Assembly (NCBI GenBank): GCA_021432605.1
Contig: MU271143.1
Span: 71,277 to 135,276 of the forward strand
DNA from: Coniochaeta sp. PMI_546
Taxonomy: Eukaryota; Ascomycota; Sordariomycetes; Coniochaetales; Coniochaetaceae
Reading direction: 5' to 3'
Length of the DNA stretch: 64,000 bases
Positions 22,203 to 33,148 of this stretch are shown piece after piece. The position numbers and the translations under genes were made by a program. The first letter of the stretch is position 1, and each line of letters starts with the position of its first letter. The notes below the pieces were generated by a model. That model saw only the letters and a list, made by a program, of their open reading frames with translations, ran no database searches and was not told the DNA's origin.

Positions 22203-22972
22203 CGCAGTTGACTGGTTGCACAATGATGGCTACAGTCGATCAAAGAAATCACTCGAAACCCGTGGTCCACGGTTCAGACGGAGTTGAGCCACGCGGAAGT
22301 CGTTGGTGTATACAACGCTCGTTGCATCTTACCAAACACCAAGTAAGAGATGAACCCCGAAGACCAATATTGACAGCTGGCAAGGTTAATGATGACTGGT
22401 TGGCATATGGGTGACGACGTGAAAGATTGGACATTAGACAGGCATGTTGCATTGGCACTCAACGCCTTCTTCGCTTGCTCTACGACGCCAGCCGCTGACT
22501 GGCACTTCACTACACCAACCCAGACCAGCTCAACTACCACGGTCGAATTCTTGCACACAGGGGAAATTCCGCACCCGAGCAGATCATCGTGTTGTTTATC
22601 ATATTGCTCGTATTCCCTTCCGGCCGGGTATCCGCTTCGAGAAGTTGGTGGAGCTATCCCTGCGACAACACCTGACGGCTGACATTAGGTTCGGCATGGA
22701 GGGCTATCTATCGTTCTTCAGTGGATGACCAAGATGTAGTAGTGCTTGTCACAGGGATCAAACCCCCCAGGGGTTTACACAGGTCAATATTTTCATTTGC
22801 AGGGAGGGTATGAGAAGCAGATATTATGTTTCTTTTTTTCTTTGTTCTTTTTAGAGATAGGGGTCATAGTATCTACCAGTATACAAGCTAACTAAACCCT
22901 CAAACCCATGTTCGCCTAAACCTATCGCCAAACACCAGCTTTACTCGTAACTTCGTAAGACTATCCCCTGCC
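22203..22972. other. intergenic between convergent genes
   Basis: Mostly 3' flank. A pyrimidine/T-rich stretch lies at 22829-22852. No supportable gene. Confidence 0.5.
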
Positions 22973-25327
22973 CTAACCCATAGCAACCTCCAACTCAGCA
23001 AGCTCCCTTGCAAACTCAGCATCAGCCTCCATCCTCACCCTTTCCAGCGCCCGTCCCAGATTCTCAATCTCGCTCTCGACCTCCCGTGCCCTTCTCTCAC
23101 TCTCACTCTGCACCTTCGCGTCACCTGTCCCCCTCTTCCCTTCCCTCTCCTCGTCCTCCCGCGCGATAGTCTCGTGCAGCTTCCACAGCTCCTTCTCCTT
23201 GTCCTCGATCTCATTTTCCAAGTCCGCAGCAGCCGCATACTTCACGTTCGAAGACCGGTGCGGTCCCGTTTCGGCCGAAGATCCATCCCCAGAGAGACTC
23301 GACTTCTCATCGCGCGGCTGTACGCCGTGTTCCTGCTCGGCGGGCCAAGCTCCTGGTGGAGGCGCACTCCGTCGCCCCTCCGGGAAGCCCGGAGGTCCGC
23401 GAGGCGGATAGCCGGCCCCGCCGAAGCGGTCAAAGAAGCCGCCCCTGCCAAAAATGCCACCTACGACGGGCGGTCCGCGAGGTGGGAAGGGGCCCTGGGG
23501 GCTGAAGCTCGGCGGCGCGGGTGGTCTCGGCACGCCAGGTACACCAGGCGGCGGTGGCGGTGGCGGCATACCATGCGGTCCGTGGACACCGTGAGGGCCG
23601 TGGACACCGTGCGGGCCATGAACACCATGCGGGCCGTGGACACCGTGCGGGCCGTGGACACCATGAGGGCCATGTGGCCCATGTGGCCCATGCATCCCCG
23701 GACCTCTCTCCCCGTCCTCGCCGTGGTGGCGTCCACCCCTCCGTCCCTGCCGTCTAGCCTCCCGTCTCTCCTTCTTGGCCTCCCTCTTCCCCTCCCTCCT
23801 CTCCCTCTTCGCCTGTCTCCGCGCAGCCCTCCGCTCCTTCTTCGCCTGCCTCGCGAGCTTCCGCTGCTGCTTCTTGAGCGTCTTCCACTCCTGCATCATG
23901 GCCTTGACCTCCTTCCTCAGCGCCACGCGGTCGAACTTCGGCGCCGCGGCGCCGGTCGACGGACCGGGGCCCGCCGCCTCGTTCTTGGCCGCCTTGATCT
24001 GGGCGCGGACCTGCCTGACCCCCTCCTTCGTGACGGGCTGGTCCGGGTGGTCGAGCCACTTCTGCAGGAACTCCTTGGTCAGCGGCAGCTGGCTGTCGCG
24101 CAGGTCGTCGTAGGCCGGCAGGCTGCCGACCGACTCGACCGAGTCCGATGAGCGGGACGACGAGCTCGATGACGACGAAGAGGAGCTCGAGCTGCTCGAC
24201 CGCGAGCGGTGGTGGCGACGTCGGTCGCCGCCGTGCCGACCGCGCGAGCGGCCCCTCCCGCGCCCGGCGGCGCAATCCCCTCCACCCCTGCCGCCCCATC
24301 CAGGACCACCGCCACCGCCGCGTCCAAACGGCCCCCACGGCGCGAACCCGGGCGGAGGCGGGCCTCCGAACCCTCTCATCCCGCTGAAGGCGTGGTTGTG
24401 CGGCCCGCCGATCGGGACGTTGATGCCCCCGACGCGGACGCCGTTGCGGTCCACGTGGAGCGCGTTCCCGATGCTCACGCGGTCGCCGTCGATGACTATG
24501 CCGCCGAATCTGAAGCCGCGGCGCCCGCCGTTGTTATCATTGTTTGCGTCAGCAGAGCGGAAGGGGTCGAAGCGCCCGAACAGGCCGCCCTGGCCCCGGC
24601 GCTCGTGGGGACTCTGCCCGTCGCGCGGGGCGGAGTCGAAGGATGTGTCCCACGCGCCTGGGACGTGGGGCTCTGCTGCCGCACCTGCTGCGGGGGACAG
24701 CTGGAGGAAGATGGTGATGCCGCGAGGGGAGAAGAAGCCGTCGTTCCACTCGCGGACGGCGTCTGTTGCGTTCTGGCGCCATTCGGGCTGTTTCTCCGGC
24801 TCGTGCTCTGGCTCGGCGTCCAGAGTCTGCGAGCGGTCGTCCTCGACATCGTCGGCCCCCTCGGTGCGGAGCTTGCGGTCGAGCACCGGCTCGGTGTGGG
24901 AAGCGTGGTGCGGGATGAGGTGGTTCACGAAGGTCTGCCAGTCCTGCACTGTTACATCCCGGGCGGTCCACTCGGGCTGGTAGGGGAAGTCTGCGGACGA
25001 GCTGTCGCGTTTGACGGTCACTTCGTGGATCAGGCTTTCCTCGTTGTCGAGGCGGATGAGCGGTGCGGGACGGGACTCAAAGTAGGCCTGTGCCGAGGCG
25101 GTGGTCAGATTGTCGTTGTTGTCGGCGCCGGCGAAGTAGGGCTGATAAGTGCTGGCGGGCGTCTCCGGCGGGGTGAAGACGACGTCGCTGTGAGCGGATG
25201 CGGCATCGTCGCCGCCGGCGGAGTCGGCGCGCCGGGAGTGAGAGCCGCCTGAGACGGAGAGGATGTCCGTCTCTGTGTAAGGTGGTGGGGGGAGGTCAAC
25301 CCCCGGTTGGGTATTATTGGTTGTCAT
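22973..25327 (-). CDS. low-complexity protein with GPHGVH repeats and C-terminal coiled coil
   Basis: One exon of 784 residues. The N-terminal 110 residues are Pro/Ser/Thr-rich (PPPPYTETD start). A conserved patch 'FPYQPEWTARDVTVQDWQTF' follows, then 'VREWNDGFFSPRGITIF' and 'GGIVIDGDRVSIGNALHVDR'. These patches recur in an unnamed fungal family I remember only as hypothetical proteins. Next come a Gly-rich region, a poly-Ser/Arg stretch, a strongly basic Lys/Arg/Glu helix, a collagen-like HGPHGV hexapeptide repeat, poly-Pro, and a terminal coiled coil (about residues 690-784). There is no signal peptide or membrane span. A scaffold-type cytoplasmic protein is possible, but no function can be assigned. 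Confidence 0.8.
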   Translation of the reverse strand: MTTNNTQPGVDLPPPPYTETDILSVSGGSHSRRADSAGGDDAASAHSDVVFTPPETPASTYQPYFAGADNNDNLTTASAQAYFESRPAPLIRLDNEESLIHEVTVKRDSSSADFPYQPEWTARDVTVQDWQTFVNHLIPHHASHTEPVLDRKLRTEGADDVEDDRSQTLDAEPEHEPEKQPEWRQNATDAVREWNDGFFSPRGITIFLQLSPAAGAAAEPHVPGAWDTSFDSAPRDGQSPHERRGQGGLFGRFDPFRSADANNDNNGGRRGFRFGGIVIDGDRVSIGNALHVDRNGVRVGGINVPIGGPHNHAFSGMRGFGGPPPPGFAPWGPFGRGGGGGPGWGGRGGGDCAAGRGRGRSRGRHGGDRRRHHRSRSSSSSSSSSSSSSSSRSSDSVESVGSLPAYDDLRDSQLPLTKEFLQKWLDHPDQPVTKEGVRQVRAQIKAAKNEAAGPGPSTGAAAPKFDRVALRKEVKAMMQEWKTLKKQQRKLARQAKKERRAARRQAKRERREGKREAKKERREARRQGRRGGRHHGEDGERGPGMHGPHGPHGPHGVHGPHGVHGPHGVHGPHGVHGPHGVHGPHGMPPPPPPPGVPGVPRPPAPPSFSPQGPFPPRGPPVVGGIFGRGGFFDRFGGAGYPPRGPPGFPEGRRSAPPPGAWPAEQEHGVQPRDEKSSLSGDGSSAETGPHRSSNVKYAAAADLENEIEDKEKELWKLHETIAREDEEREGKRGTGDAKVQSESERRAREVESEIENLGRALERVRMEADAEFARELAELEVAMG
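23567..23700 (-). repeat. coding tandem repeat, hexapeptide GPHGVH
   Basis: About seven 18-nt units, each encoding His-Gly-Pro-His-Gly-Val or the GPHGP variant. Synonymous differences between units are few, so the array looks recent and prone to change in copy number. Confidence 0.85.
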
Positions 25328-26070
25328 GACAGAGTTGAAGTTTGTCTACAATTTCTAGGTTCTCGTTTTGATGATGAACATGGAGGGAATGACAAAGAAA
25401 TAAGAGCAAGATAGTATAAGAAGGGCAGTCAAGAGAGGCGATGAGAGGGGTCTTAAAGCTGAGCTGAGTTCGGTGGCAGCACATGCATACGTAGGATCAT
25501 CATTGTGGTGGGGTGGGATACCTAGCACTATCGATGGGAGTCATTCCACGTGGAACTCTTCGTAACACCTTGTTCAATTCAAGTCATTCAGTCATTTCCA
25601 TAGTGGGCTAGCTACCAGAAGACTTAGTCCAGCCCTACAGCTTCGTCATAGTGTGATGCAGCAACCATCTTGAAGACTCGAGGGGCGAATTCCAGAGGCA
25701 ACCCATGCTTAACCGCCCCCCATTCCACCCCAGGACATTCTGTTGCAGGGTGTCCCGTCGGGTTGCCCTACCGAATCCGAGAGCGCCGCTAGCGAGGCCG
25801 GCAGGTGGCTTGGCATCCCCACCAAAAATGAGCTTGTTCAGGCGACGCCAACGTTGTGCTTACGCGGCCCGCCAGGCATCACAGGGCCATGCGTCAGGCT
25901 CGACACTGCAAGCTCGAGGCAAATGCGGCCTGTGAGTGGTCTGATATCGAGAACATGCAGGCCGCGAGCTATGCATTCGCGTTCACACGCCTCAGATATT
26001 GTACAGAATTGATGGCATCATGTCTTTCATTGTGACTCTTCGTCAAGAGGCAAGTTACGACTCTGCCCAC
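25328..26070. other. intergenic, promoter of the low-complexity gene
   Basis: Upstream DNA of the gene at 22973-25327 and 3' flank of GCD7. The frames near 25.7-26.0 kb are unsupported. Confidence 0.6.
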
Positions 26071-27472
26071 TCATTGGAGAGGGAAGTCGACATCTTCGAC
26101 CTTGTAGTGATCTGCTAGGATGTCGTCCAGGTGGTCTCTTGTGTGCGGTCCACTGTTTACCGAGTTAGCCAGTGACACTTCAATTCCCCGGTCGCCAAAT
26201 ATTAGAGGTCCACTTACAGGTTGGTGATGTATATGTCGATCAGCTCGTGCGGCACAAGTTCAGAGACGGTATTCTCGACCTCAACCCCGTCAACCAGAGG
26301 TCCATCCGCAAAGCTGACAAAACTAGACGAGTCGCCCAGTTCTACCGGATCATCAACCTCAGAGGAGTTCTCCGGGCAGAGCTTATACACACCGCTTAGC
26401 ACAATGACCGGTTTCGAGAACTCGTGAGCAGCGCGCGCAACAACCGCCGAACCACCGTCGGTCACAATGGCTCCGTTTGCTAGCACCGCGCTCGCACCCA
26501 TGACAACCTTGCTCACTCTAGGCATGTAGGCCGCGAAGCTGCCAGTCATGATGTGGATCGTCTTGACGCCCGCAGCATTCAACTTCTTCTTGAGAGACGC
26601 GTAAGTCGCCTCAGGAGCGCCTCTCCTCGGCGGTCCGCTCGCAATCAACGCAGTGAAGTGTCTCTTAGACGCAGCTCTGACGAGGAACTTCTCGACCGTC
26701 GGTGAGGGTTGGTAGGCGAGGATGTAGTCGCCGGGCTGGATCTGCACCTCGGCGAAACCGGCGATCTGGTCGTCGGCCTGGCTTAGCTCGTCCATAATCT
26801 CTTCGATGCCGTCGATGACTTCAGAGCGTAAGGAGGTTGCGCTGGAAGTGGCCTGGAATACTGGTGTTGATGCTCCGGTGACGGGTGATCCTGTGCCTGT
26901 CGACTCGGCGGGGTCTACTACTGAGAGCAGGTTGAACATGGACTTGGAGATGAAGGATTGATGTGTTGCCAGTCCAGGCTTGATGGGTGTTGGGCCAGGC
27001 CTGCTAGTTGGTCGCTCTGGTGGTGTCGCTAGAGCTCCCATATCCGACACAGAATCGACTCCATACTCATCTCCGGCAGCGTTCCTGTCCTCGTTTGCCT
27101 CATCACGGATCAGACCAAGCACTCTCCTGACAATGTTGCTGATGACGAGCTCGCGAGGTGCGGCCCTTGTGAGAGTAGCGCCGTGTTTCTGGACATTGGC
27201 CAGCAACTGGTCCACGTCGGTCCATCTTGACTTGGCCACTACCTGCAATAAGATACGTGCGGTTGCGGTCGCGCATTGTTCGGCTCCCTTGATCTGTCTT
27301 CGCTTGAGGAGGCTATGTCGAGTGTTAAAGTGAGATGTAATTTTAAGATCTTATGTTTGAGGCAAACTCACTAGACTAGGCTTTCAATGGACGCTTCAAG
27401 GGGCTGCCCCTTCAGCGACTTGAGGAATGTCTCTAGTGTTGGCGCATAGCCAGCTGCTTGTACTGGTGCCAT
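26071..27472 (-). CDS. GCD7: translation initiation factor eIF2B, beta subunit
   Basis: Exons 27472-27372, 27312-26218 and 26152-26071 give 425 residues. Introns are 59 and 65 nt, with GTGAGT and GTAAGT donors. It starts MAPVQAAGYAPTLETFLKSL. The C-terminal Rossmann-like half has the eIF2B alpha/beta/delta core: 'GDYILAYQPSPTVEKFLVRA', 'GVKTIHIMTGSFAAYMPRVS', 'GASAVLANGAIVTDGGSAVV', then 'PHELIDIYITNLGPHTRDHL'. As the beta subunit it belongs to the regulatory part of the guanine-nucleotide exchange factor for eIF2 and mediates sensitivity to phosphorylated eIF2-alpha. The 'IYITNLGPHT' end and the insert at about residues 105-150 favour beta over alpha (GCN3) or delta (GCD2). Confidence 0.94.
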
Positions 27473-27956
27473 TGTGTGAGGCTATCGAGATGCCTTTATG
27501 GCAAGAGTCTGGCCCTTGTGAAAGATAGACGCAGGGTGAACGCGGGCCTATGAGATCAAAAAATTGTGTATAAGGGTGACGATGTGGATGAGTGACGGTA
27601 AATGTTCACTCTCCTGACTCTCATATGAAAGATATTCTTTGTGAGTCAAGTCGAGCTGCCTGTGAATTGTTGCTCCCAAAAATTTGGCGGGGCAATTGAA
27701 GCTTCCCACGCGAAGTATCTCCGTACCTTGATGAGGGACAAGCCATGATTGGGCAGTATATAGCCTTTAGCGTACCGGATCGGATAAACTCGCACCGCCA
27801 AAATTTCGCGAGGCCTGAAAACTTCAAGATGGAGTCCAACGACTTTTGAGGACGGATAGACGACAAGTGGTGATATCTACACCACTCACACGACTACCAA
27901 CCACACACAACTCTTCCGCTGTCAATCCCAATTGTCCTAGACGACCATCCCTCACA
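27473..27956. promoter_or_regulatory. divergent promoter of GCD7 and NHP2
   Basis: 484 nt between opposite start codons of two translation/ribosome-biogenesis genes. No gene is contained. The NHP2 leader (about 27880-27956) is CA- and pyrimidine-rich. No specific operator could be identified. Confidence 0.5.
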
Positions 27957-28813
27957 ATGGCCTCCGACGAAGTAAAACAGAAGAAGTCCAAGGACAAGTC
28001 CTCCTCGAAAGAGAAGAAGCACAGCGAGGAGGGCGGCATCAAGAAGGAGAAGAAGGACAAGAAGAAGGACAAGGCAAAGCAGGACAAGCTCGCCCGCGCC
28101 CTCGACGCCCATCTACAGGCCGACGCTGCCGCTTCGGTGTCCAAGGATGACACCACCCACGAGATGAAGGATGTCGACCCGGAGGACCTGATCAAGCCGG
28201 CCGAAGAGCTCGTGCCCTTTGCGCTGCCGTTGGCGGACGACAAGGCGCATAAGAAGATTTACAAGCTTATCAAGAAGGGTGCGTTGGTATTCTCCTCCTC
28301 TCCCCGACTTTTGCGTTTCCAATGCTGACCATGATTCAACGAATAGGAGCCAAGCTTAAGGCCATCCACCGCGGCGTAAAGGAATGCGAGAAGGCGATCA
28401 AGAAGACGCCCCTCGCCAAGACGGGCGTTAAGTCCTCGACCCCTCCACCAGGACTTGTCGTCATCGCCGCCGACATCTCCCCGATGGACGTGATAATGCA
28501 CTTCCCCATCCTCTGCGAGGAGCACGGCGTGCCATACATCTACATCCGGTCGCGCGCCGACCTGGGCGTCGCTGCCTGCACCAAGCGCGCTACCAGTGTG
28601 GTCATGCTGAGGCCCGAGGGGAAGCCGGCCGGCGGCAAGAAGGGCGAGGACGAGGAGGGCGACAAGGAGAAGGAGAAGGTTTCCGTCGAGGATTACCAGG
28701 AGAGCTGGAGGGATCTGGTTAAGCTCGCCGAGAAGCAGTGGAACGTGCAGGTTGAGCCGTGGGTTAAGGGGACACACCCTTTGCAGTTGGCTGCTAAGGC
28801 GTTGACGTCGTGA
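27957..28813 (+). CDS. NHP2: H/ACA snoRNP subunit NHP2 (L7Ae family)
   Basis: Exons 27957-28278 and 28347-28813 give 262 residues, with a 68-nt GTGCGT..ATAG intron inside a Gly codon. Residues 1-60 are an extended Lys/Ser/Glu tail, longer than in yeast Nhp2. The L7Ae/L30e fold follows: 'HKKIYKLIKKGAKLKAIHRG', 'GVKECEKAIKKTPL', 'GLVVIAADISPMDVIMHFPI', 'ICEEHGVPYIYIRSRADLG'-type core with 'CTKRATSVVMLRP'. The protein is a core subunit of nucleolar H/ACA particles that pseudouridylate rRNA and snRNA. An acidic/Lys-rich insert 'GGKKGEDEEGDKEKEKV' sits after the core. Snu13 and ribosomal L7a are the alternatives, but the tail and 'PADDKAHKKIYKLIKK'-type start of the domain favour NHP2. Confidence 0.92.
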
Positions 28814-29563
28814 AGGTAGTCCCTGGATGGGGTGATGACGTTCAGTTCTGTGGAATGCTCGCTCTTGGTGACGTTTCTGGAGGCCGCATAGGCTGGTGGT
28901 GATGAGGCTTGCACTACGACTTGGTGGTCTGGAATGGTTTCGGTTCTGGCTCTGTTCTGCGTATAATGGGCGGCGTTTGAGGGCATATTTGCTTACATGG
29001 TTCAGAGGGTCATTCTGTAGAAATCAAAGTTTCCAAAAGCATTTACGGAGATGCTATGGTGACAAGACTGAAAATGGAGTAGCTAATGACTTGGCTTTCG
29101 GAGTGCCTGTATCAGAATGCCTAAGCTGGGTTTGCAGTATCGAAGGACAATGCCCCCCCGCGGAAATGCATTATGATGACGAGTCTTAAACGCATAAACA
29201 CCTGAGCCAACATGCTACAATCCGGCAGTACAGGCTTCACAAGGAGCAGGGGAAAAGTTTGAGCAATTGCTGGGTTCTATTATCCCGATTGTCAAAAATG
29301 TGATGCAACCCTCCGTTACTATAATTACAGGCTAGGAAAGCAGAGTTGATCGTCCTTCGTCACCAACCAGCTCCCACAGCGGTTTCCAGTTTCATCCATC
29401 GTCACACTCTCTTCCGTTACTAAAAGAAGACACATTTACTCCGCCCGGAACGCGTTTCCACTGAGGCTGGGGCGACCGCCGCTTGAGCTAGCGCTGCAAA
29501 GGGAAGAGATGTTAGTCCTTGGCTCAAGCCCGCCTCAAAATGCCAGATGTTGGGTCAAACTTC
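28814..29563. other. intergenic between convergent genes
   Basis: 3' flanks of NHP2 and the DUF1761 gene. No gene is supported. Confidence 0.6.
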
Positions 29564-30258
29564 CTAGTCGAACGGGTTGGTGCGGGTGCCCCAGTAGGTA
29601 AGGAAGACTGAGAGGCCGACGGTCTCGAAGAGCTTGGCGAGGACGTTCAGGCCGACGGTCTCCAGTGGTCGCTTCTCGGTGACGAGCTGAGTGAGGAACT
29701 GCATACGAAGTTAGTCATCGGCCAAAAGGATATCCTAAATTAGATGAGGGGCACATACTCCCGGAGCAGATGTGGCAGCGAAGATGAGAGCACCGAGGTA
29801 GGCAGCTCCCTTGTAGCTGAGAGTGCCGGTGGCGTTGATGAGAGCACCAATACCATATGATTGAAGGGCAGAGCCGACGAGGGACGAGCCCCAGGCGACG
29901 GCAGCGGACGAAGCCTCCTTGGAACGAGCGAACTCCTCCTTCGAGTTGGCAGCCTTGGCACGCTGGTAGGTGGCGCCAAAGAGCGGGGACAGAACGGCCA
30001 GCTCAATACCGTGGTTGAAGATGGTGCCGAGGGCAATAGCCGAAGGCTTGACGGGAGGAAGGTCTGGAAGAGACTGGTCAGTATTGCAGGCCCCTCATAT
30101 ATATCAAGTCAAGGAGAGGTCATATCAGGCATTGGCTGGATTGAGCGCAGTTGAGATCACTCTAGAGCTGTTGTCCATATCCGAAGCCAATTGCCTCAAA
30201 GTGACGTCCTTGAGACTAGATTTCGGGGGAAATTCGTAAACTTACAGTGCAGAGACAT
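29564..30258 (-). CDS. small membrane protein, DUF1761 family
   Basis: Exons 30258-30246, 30063-29759 and 29698-29564 give 150 residues. The first exon encodes only MSLH and one base; the following intron is 182 nt with GTAAGT, a TACTGACC branch point and TTCCAG. The joined protein starts MSLHYLPPVKPSAIALGTIF and ends in 'VFLTYWGTRTNPFD'. Four hydrophobic stretches are visible (around residues 10-30, 57-78, 80-103 and 128-143), separated by a polar 'GATYQRAKAANSKEEFARSK' loop. This is the DUF1761 layout, and the family has no established biochemical role. The tiny first exon is the least certain part, although it restores the expected 'PPVKPSAIALGT' start. Confidence 0.85.
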
Positions 30259-31482
30259 TGTGAATGTGGTTAGAGTGAGATTTGATGATGGTTTTGTGGA
30301 TGAGATTGATGGATTTATCGTCAATTGGGAGGAAGCAGCAAGTCAGTGATTGATGGAGGAATGAGAAAATGGAGGTTTCAGCGGCTGCAGAGGGTTTTAT
30401 GTGAGATGGGGGAGGAGAGAGGAGCTCTAACGTCACGAGCTTGGAAGGACCGGAGGTGGAATGAGCAGCCACAGTGGCCCTGGTACAGCTACTCATCGTC
30501 ATCGCAACTTCCCCAGACATTCTTTCGTCACCTGCACGGTGATGTCATCATTGCGAGCTTGAGCAGCTCCACTTTGCGCGAAACGGAGCTTGGCATTGGC
30601 TAGAAATGCTAGCTGGACCCAAGCTGTCCTTGTGAGGTCGAACCACTTCTCCCTGTTCCAACGAGCAAGGAAATTCATGGAAGCAGTGCAAGCCATGGCA
30701 GAATATGGGAAGTGGCATTTCCCAAACTGATCCACTTCTGATTCTGGATCTGAAGGTCATTGAATTTGCATTAAGCGTCGTGGAGAGCCGCTTCAGAGGT
30801 GCCTACATCACAGTGTCTGGCAAACGTTTTCCCGGCTTCTTTCTGCATTATACAGGTATACACAGTTTATGTGTACATACTAAGAGCCTCCAGACAGGCA
30901 CCAGGGAGGTACACATATAAGGTAGTGTAGGTAACTTAATTACACTGTAACTAGGTACTTGATGATCTCGGAGAGTACCTGGTTTATAGTAGGAAACCCA
31001 CTATACACTTACCGTGCATAGTAGAATCTGCCTCATGTCTCGCATGGCTACAATACACTAGTGTACGCTTGTGGGCGCGAGACCTCGGCCATGGTCCGGA
31101 ATAAATCGCCGTTCGCAGCGCTTGTCACTATGAACCGTGCTGTATGTGTATGATGTGCAACTCCACATACGAGTGTCAGACAGAAGCGTGAAATCCCGAG
31201 CCTGCCGTGGCCTGTATCAACATTGTGGTAATAAGATACGTTAGGTATGCTTGCCCCTGAATGTCAAATCCCGCACGGAATTGTAGTATCATGGTGGATG
31301 TTGAGGCTCGAGCAACATTTCATTGCCTCGCGCCGCCAACATCGAAGAGAGTCATACCACCCCAAATCTACAAAGACAAGTAATACACTCTTAACTCCAA
31401 TAAAGTCCATGTCACCACACTCCGTATCCCATCCTCGCCATGGACGTTGAATCCGTAGCCCTGACCCAGCTTAACCTCGTTG
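30259..31482. other. gene-free stretch with TAGGTA-type motifs
   Basis: About 1.2 kb without a supportable gene. Near 30917-30960 the TAAGGTAGTGTAGGTAAC and CTAGGTACTTG words belong to the dispersed motif family noted elsewhere. The left part is the promoter of the DUF1761 gene. Confidence 0.6.
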
Positions 31483-33148
31483 TCATGCCATGTGCTGCCC
31501 GTCCTCCCCTCCCCTCAACGCCAGCAGCGCACGCACATCCGACACGTACTGCAGCCCTTCCAACATGGGCACAAGATGCAGCAAGTCGTTGTCGGTAGGG
31601 TCATTGATCCATCCTTGGATCGGGATCGCGTTATCTGTCCGTGGCCCCGTTAGCATACCTCTTCCTCTCACGGAATCCAGAAGATAAAAGGTAGCCTTAC
31701 CCTGATGGAACATGTAGCTCAACGGACTATTATCGAGTATCATGACCTTGCTCAGATCCGGCTCCACAGAGCTTAAGTCCTTGATGAACGCCCCGTGCCG
31801 GAACGTGCAGTGCTGCCGGTAATACCTGGCCGAAAAGAACTTCCTCTCCGACTCGAGCCAGTCGATAACCGGGTCGGCGTATTCTTGTACGCTGGCCGTG
31901 AAGATGACTAGGTTGTACCACTTGCAGACCTGGTTTCTGTCAGTATCACCCTTTTATCCAGACCGGAGGTTTGGTATTGGTAGAGGGAGACCATACCCGT
32001 CGCAGAAAGTCGTCACAATGCGGCCTCTTGTGCACATAATACAAGATCGGATGCTGTGGCCCAATGCTCGCCTGCCCACCGACGCCAACATACGTCGTGG
32101 CCAAACGCACCTCGACCATGTGTCCCGTGCTCATGCGCCCGCCTTTGCTCATGCTGTGGATGAGCGTCTCGTCCAGGTCGAGTATTAGTGTCTTCTGGTG
32201 GCGAGCATCGACCGGCTCTATGTTCACATAGCTCGGTTGGCGGCGCGGTATTAGCGGTCGAGGAGGTGCAGGTGTTCGGGGATACTTGGTGAGGGCGCCC
32301 ACGGGTGAGGTCGGTGACTTGAGTTGAGCGGAGATATCATTTGGTGAGAGGTTGCTGTCGCGGGCGCTGGAGGACTGGGACTTTTTGTGCTTTCGCTGTC
32401 GAAGGGAGTCTTCGGAGTGCAGCTTGATTCTTATCGAGCGCCGGGAGGGTGCGATTTCTTCAGTTGGTTGGAGGGACTTTGACCGTGCGTGTCTGCTGCT
32501 CGTCTTACTGCCGCTTGTCTGTGCAGTTCTGTTTGCATCTCTGTCGGATTCTGACTCGGATGATACGCCTGACGAGGAGGAATATGCCACCATGGGACGG
32601 CCGCCTATACCATGCGAAGCCGGGGGTGCGAAATCTCCCGTCTTCTCGTCAACAGTCTCCGCGTAGTCCTTCGCCTTCCGTCGTCCGCTAAAAGACCTAC
32701 TGAGTCGCAGTAATGGCGCAAATCTACTGTCGTCATCGTACAGCCAGGCGATCAGGTACACGCCTGGAGCAGCTAGGGCCGAAAGGACCCAGCGTATCGA
32801 ATTTATGAAGCTGGTTGCTATGCGCTTCGGTACAGAAAGCCAGCCTGACGACCGGCTGTCCGGATTCTTGAAGCCAGTCACCGAATGTCCAAGCAGTGGA
32901 GTGTGCTCGTCTATTTGGGCGCGGTGCTTCTCGTCCTCGTCCGACTGCGGATGCTCCACCGGGAAGCTGTCTTCTGGTTCGGCAACCAGCGTGTCTGTGT
33001 CGCTTACTGGCGCTGCATTGTCGCCATCTTGATCTCGATCGGTAGCCTGCTTGACAGCCAGACCTAGTGTTCCGAGGGAGTTGGTCCGAGAAGGGACCGG
33101 GCTGGAGGATGGCGAGACGCGGGAGGAGAGAATGTTGAGGGAGTTCAT
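31483..33148 (-). CDS. NEM1: NEM1-type phosphatase (CTDNEP1/Dullard homologue)
   Basis: Exons 33148-31997, 31929-31701 and 31634-31483 give 510 residues. Introns are 67 and 66 nt. I start at MNSLNILSSRVSPSSSP, the family's usual N terminus; the open frame extends 14 codons further up but without ATG. A hydrophobic segment 'WVLSALAAPGVYLIAWLY' near 115-137 anchors the protein in the nuclear envelope/ER membrane. A Ser-rich linker follows, then the HAD-like catalytic domain with 'LILDLDETLIHS' (DxDxT nucleophile motif, near 320), 'VIFTASVQEYADPV' and 'MILDNSPLSYMFHQDNAIPI'. With Spo7, Nem1 dephosphorylates and activates the phosphatidate phosphatase Pah1 (lipin), controlling phospholipid and storage-lipid synthesis. 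It is well conserved through the catalytic half. Confidence 0.94.

Noticed and set aside
23174-25252. Long plus-strand open frames opposite the low-complexity gene
   Set aside because: They are antisense shadows produced by strong codon bias; the minus-strand frame has the conserved patches and a proper ATG.
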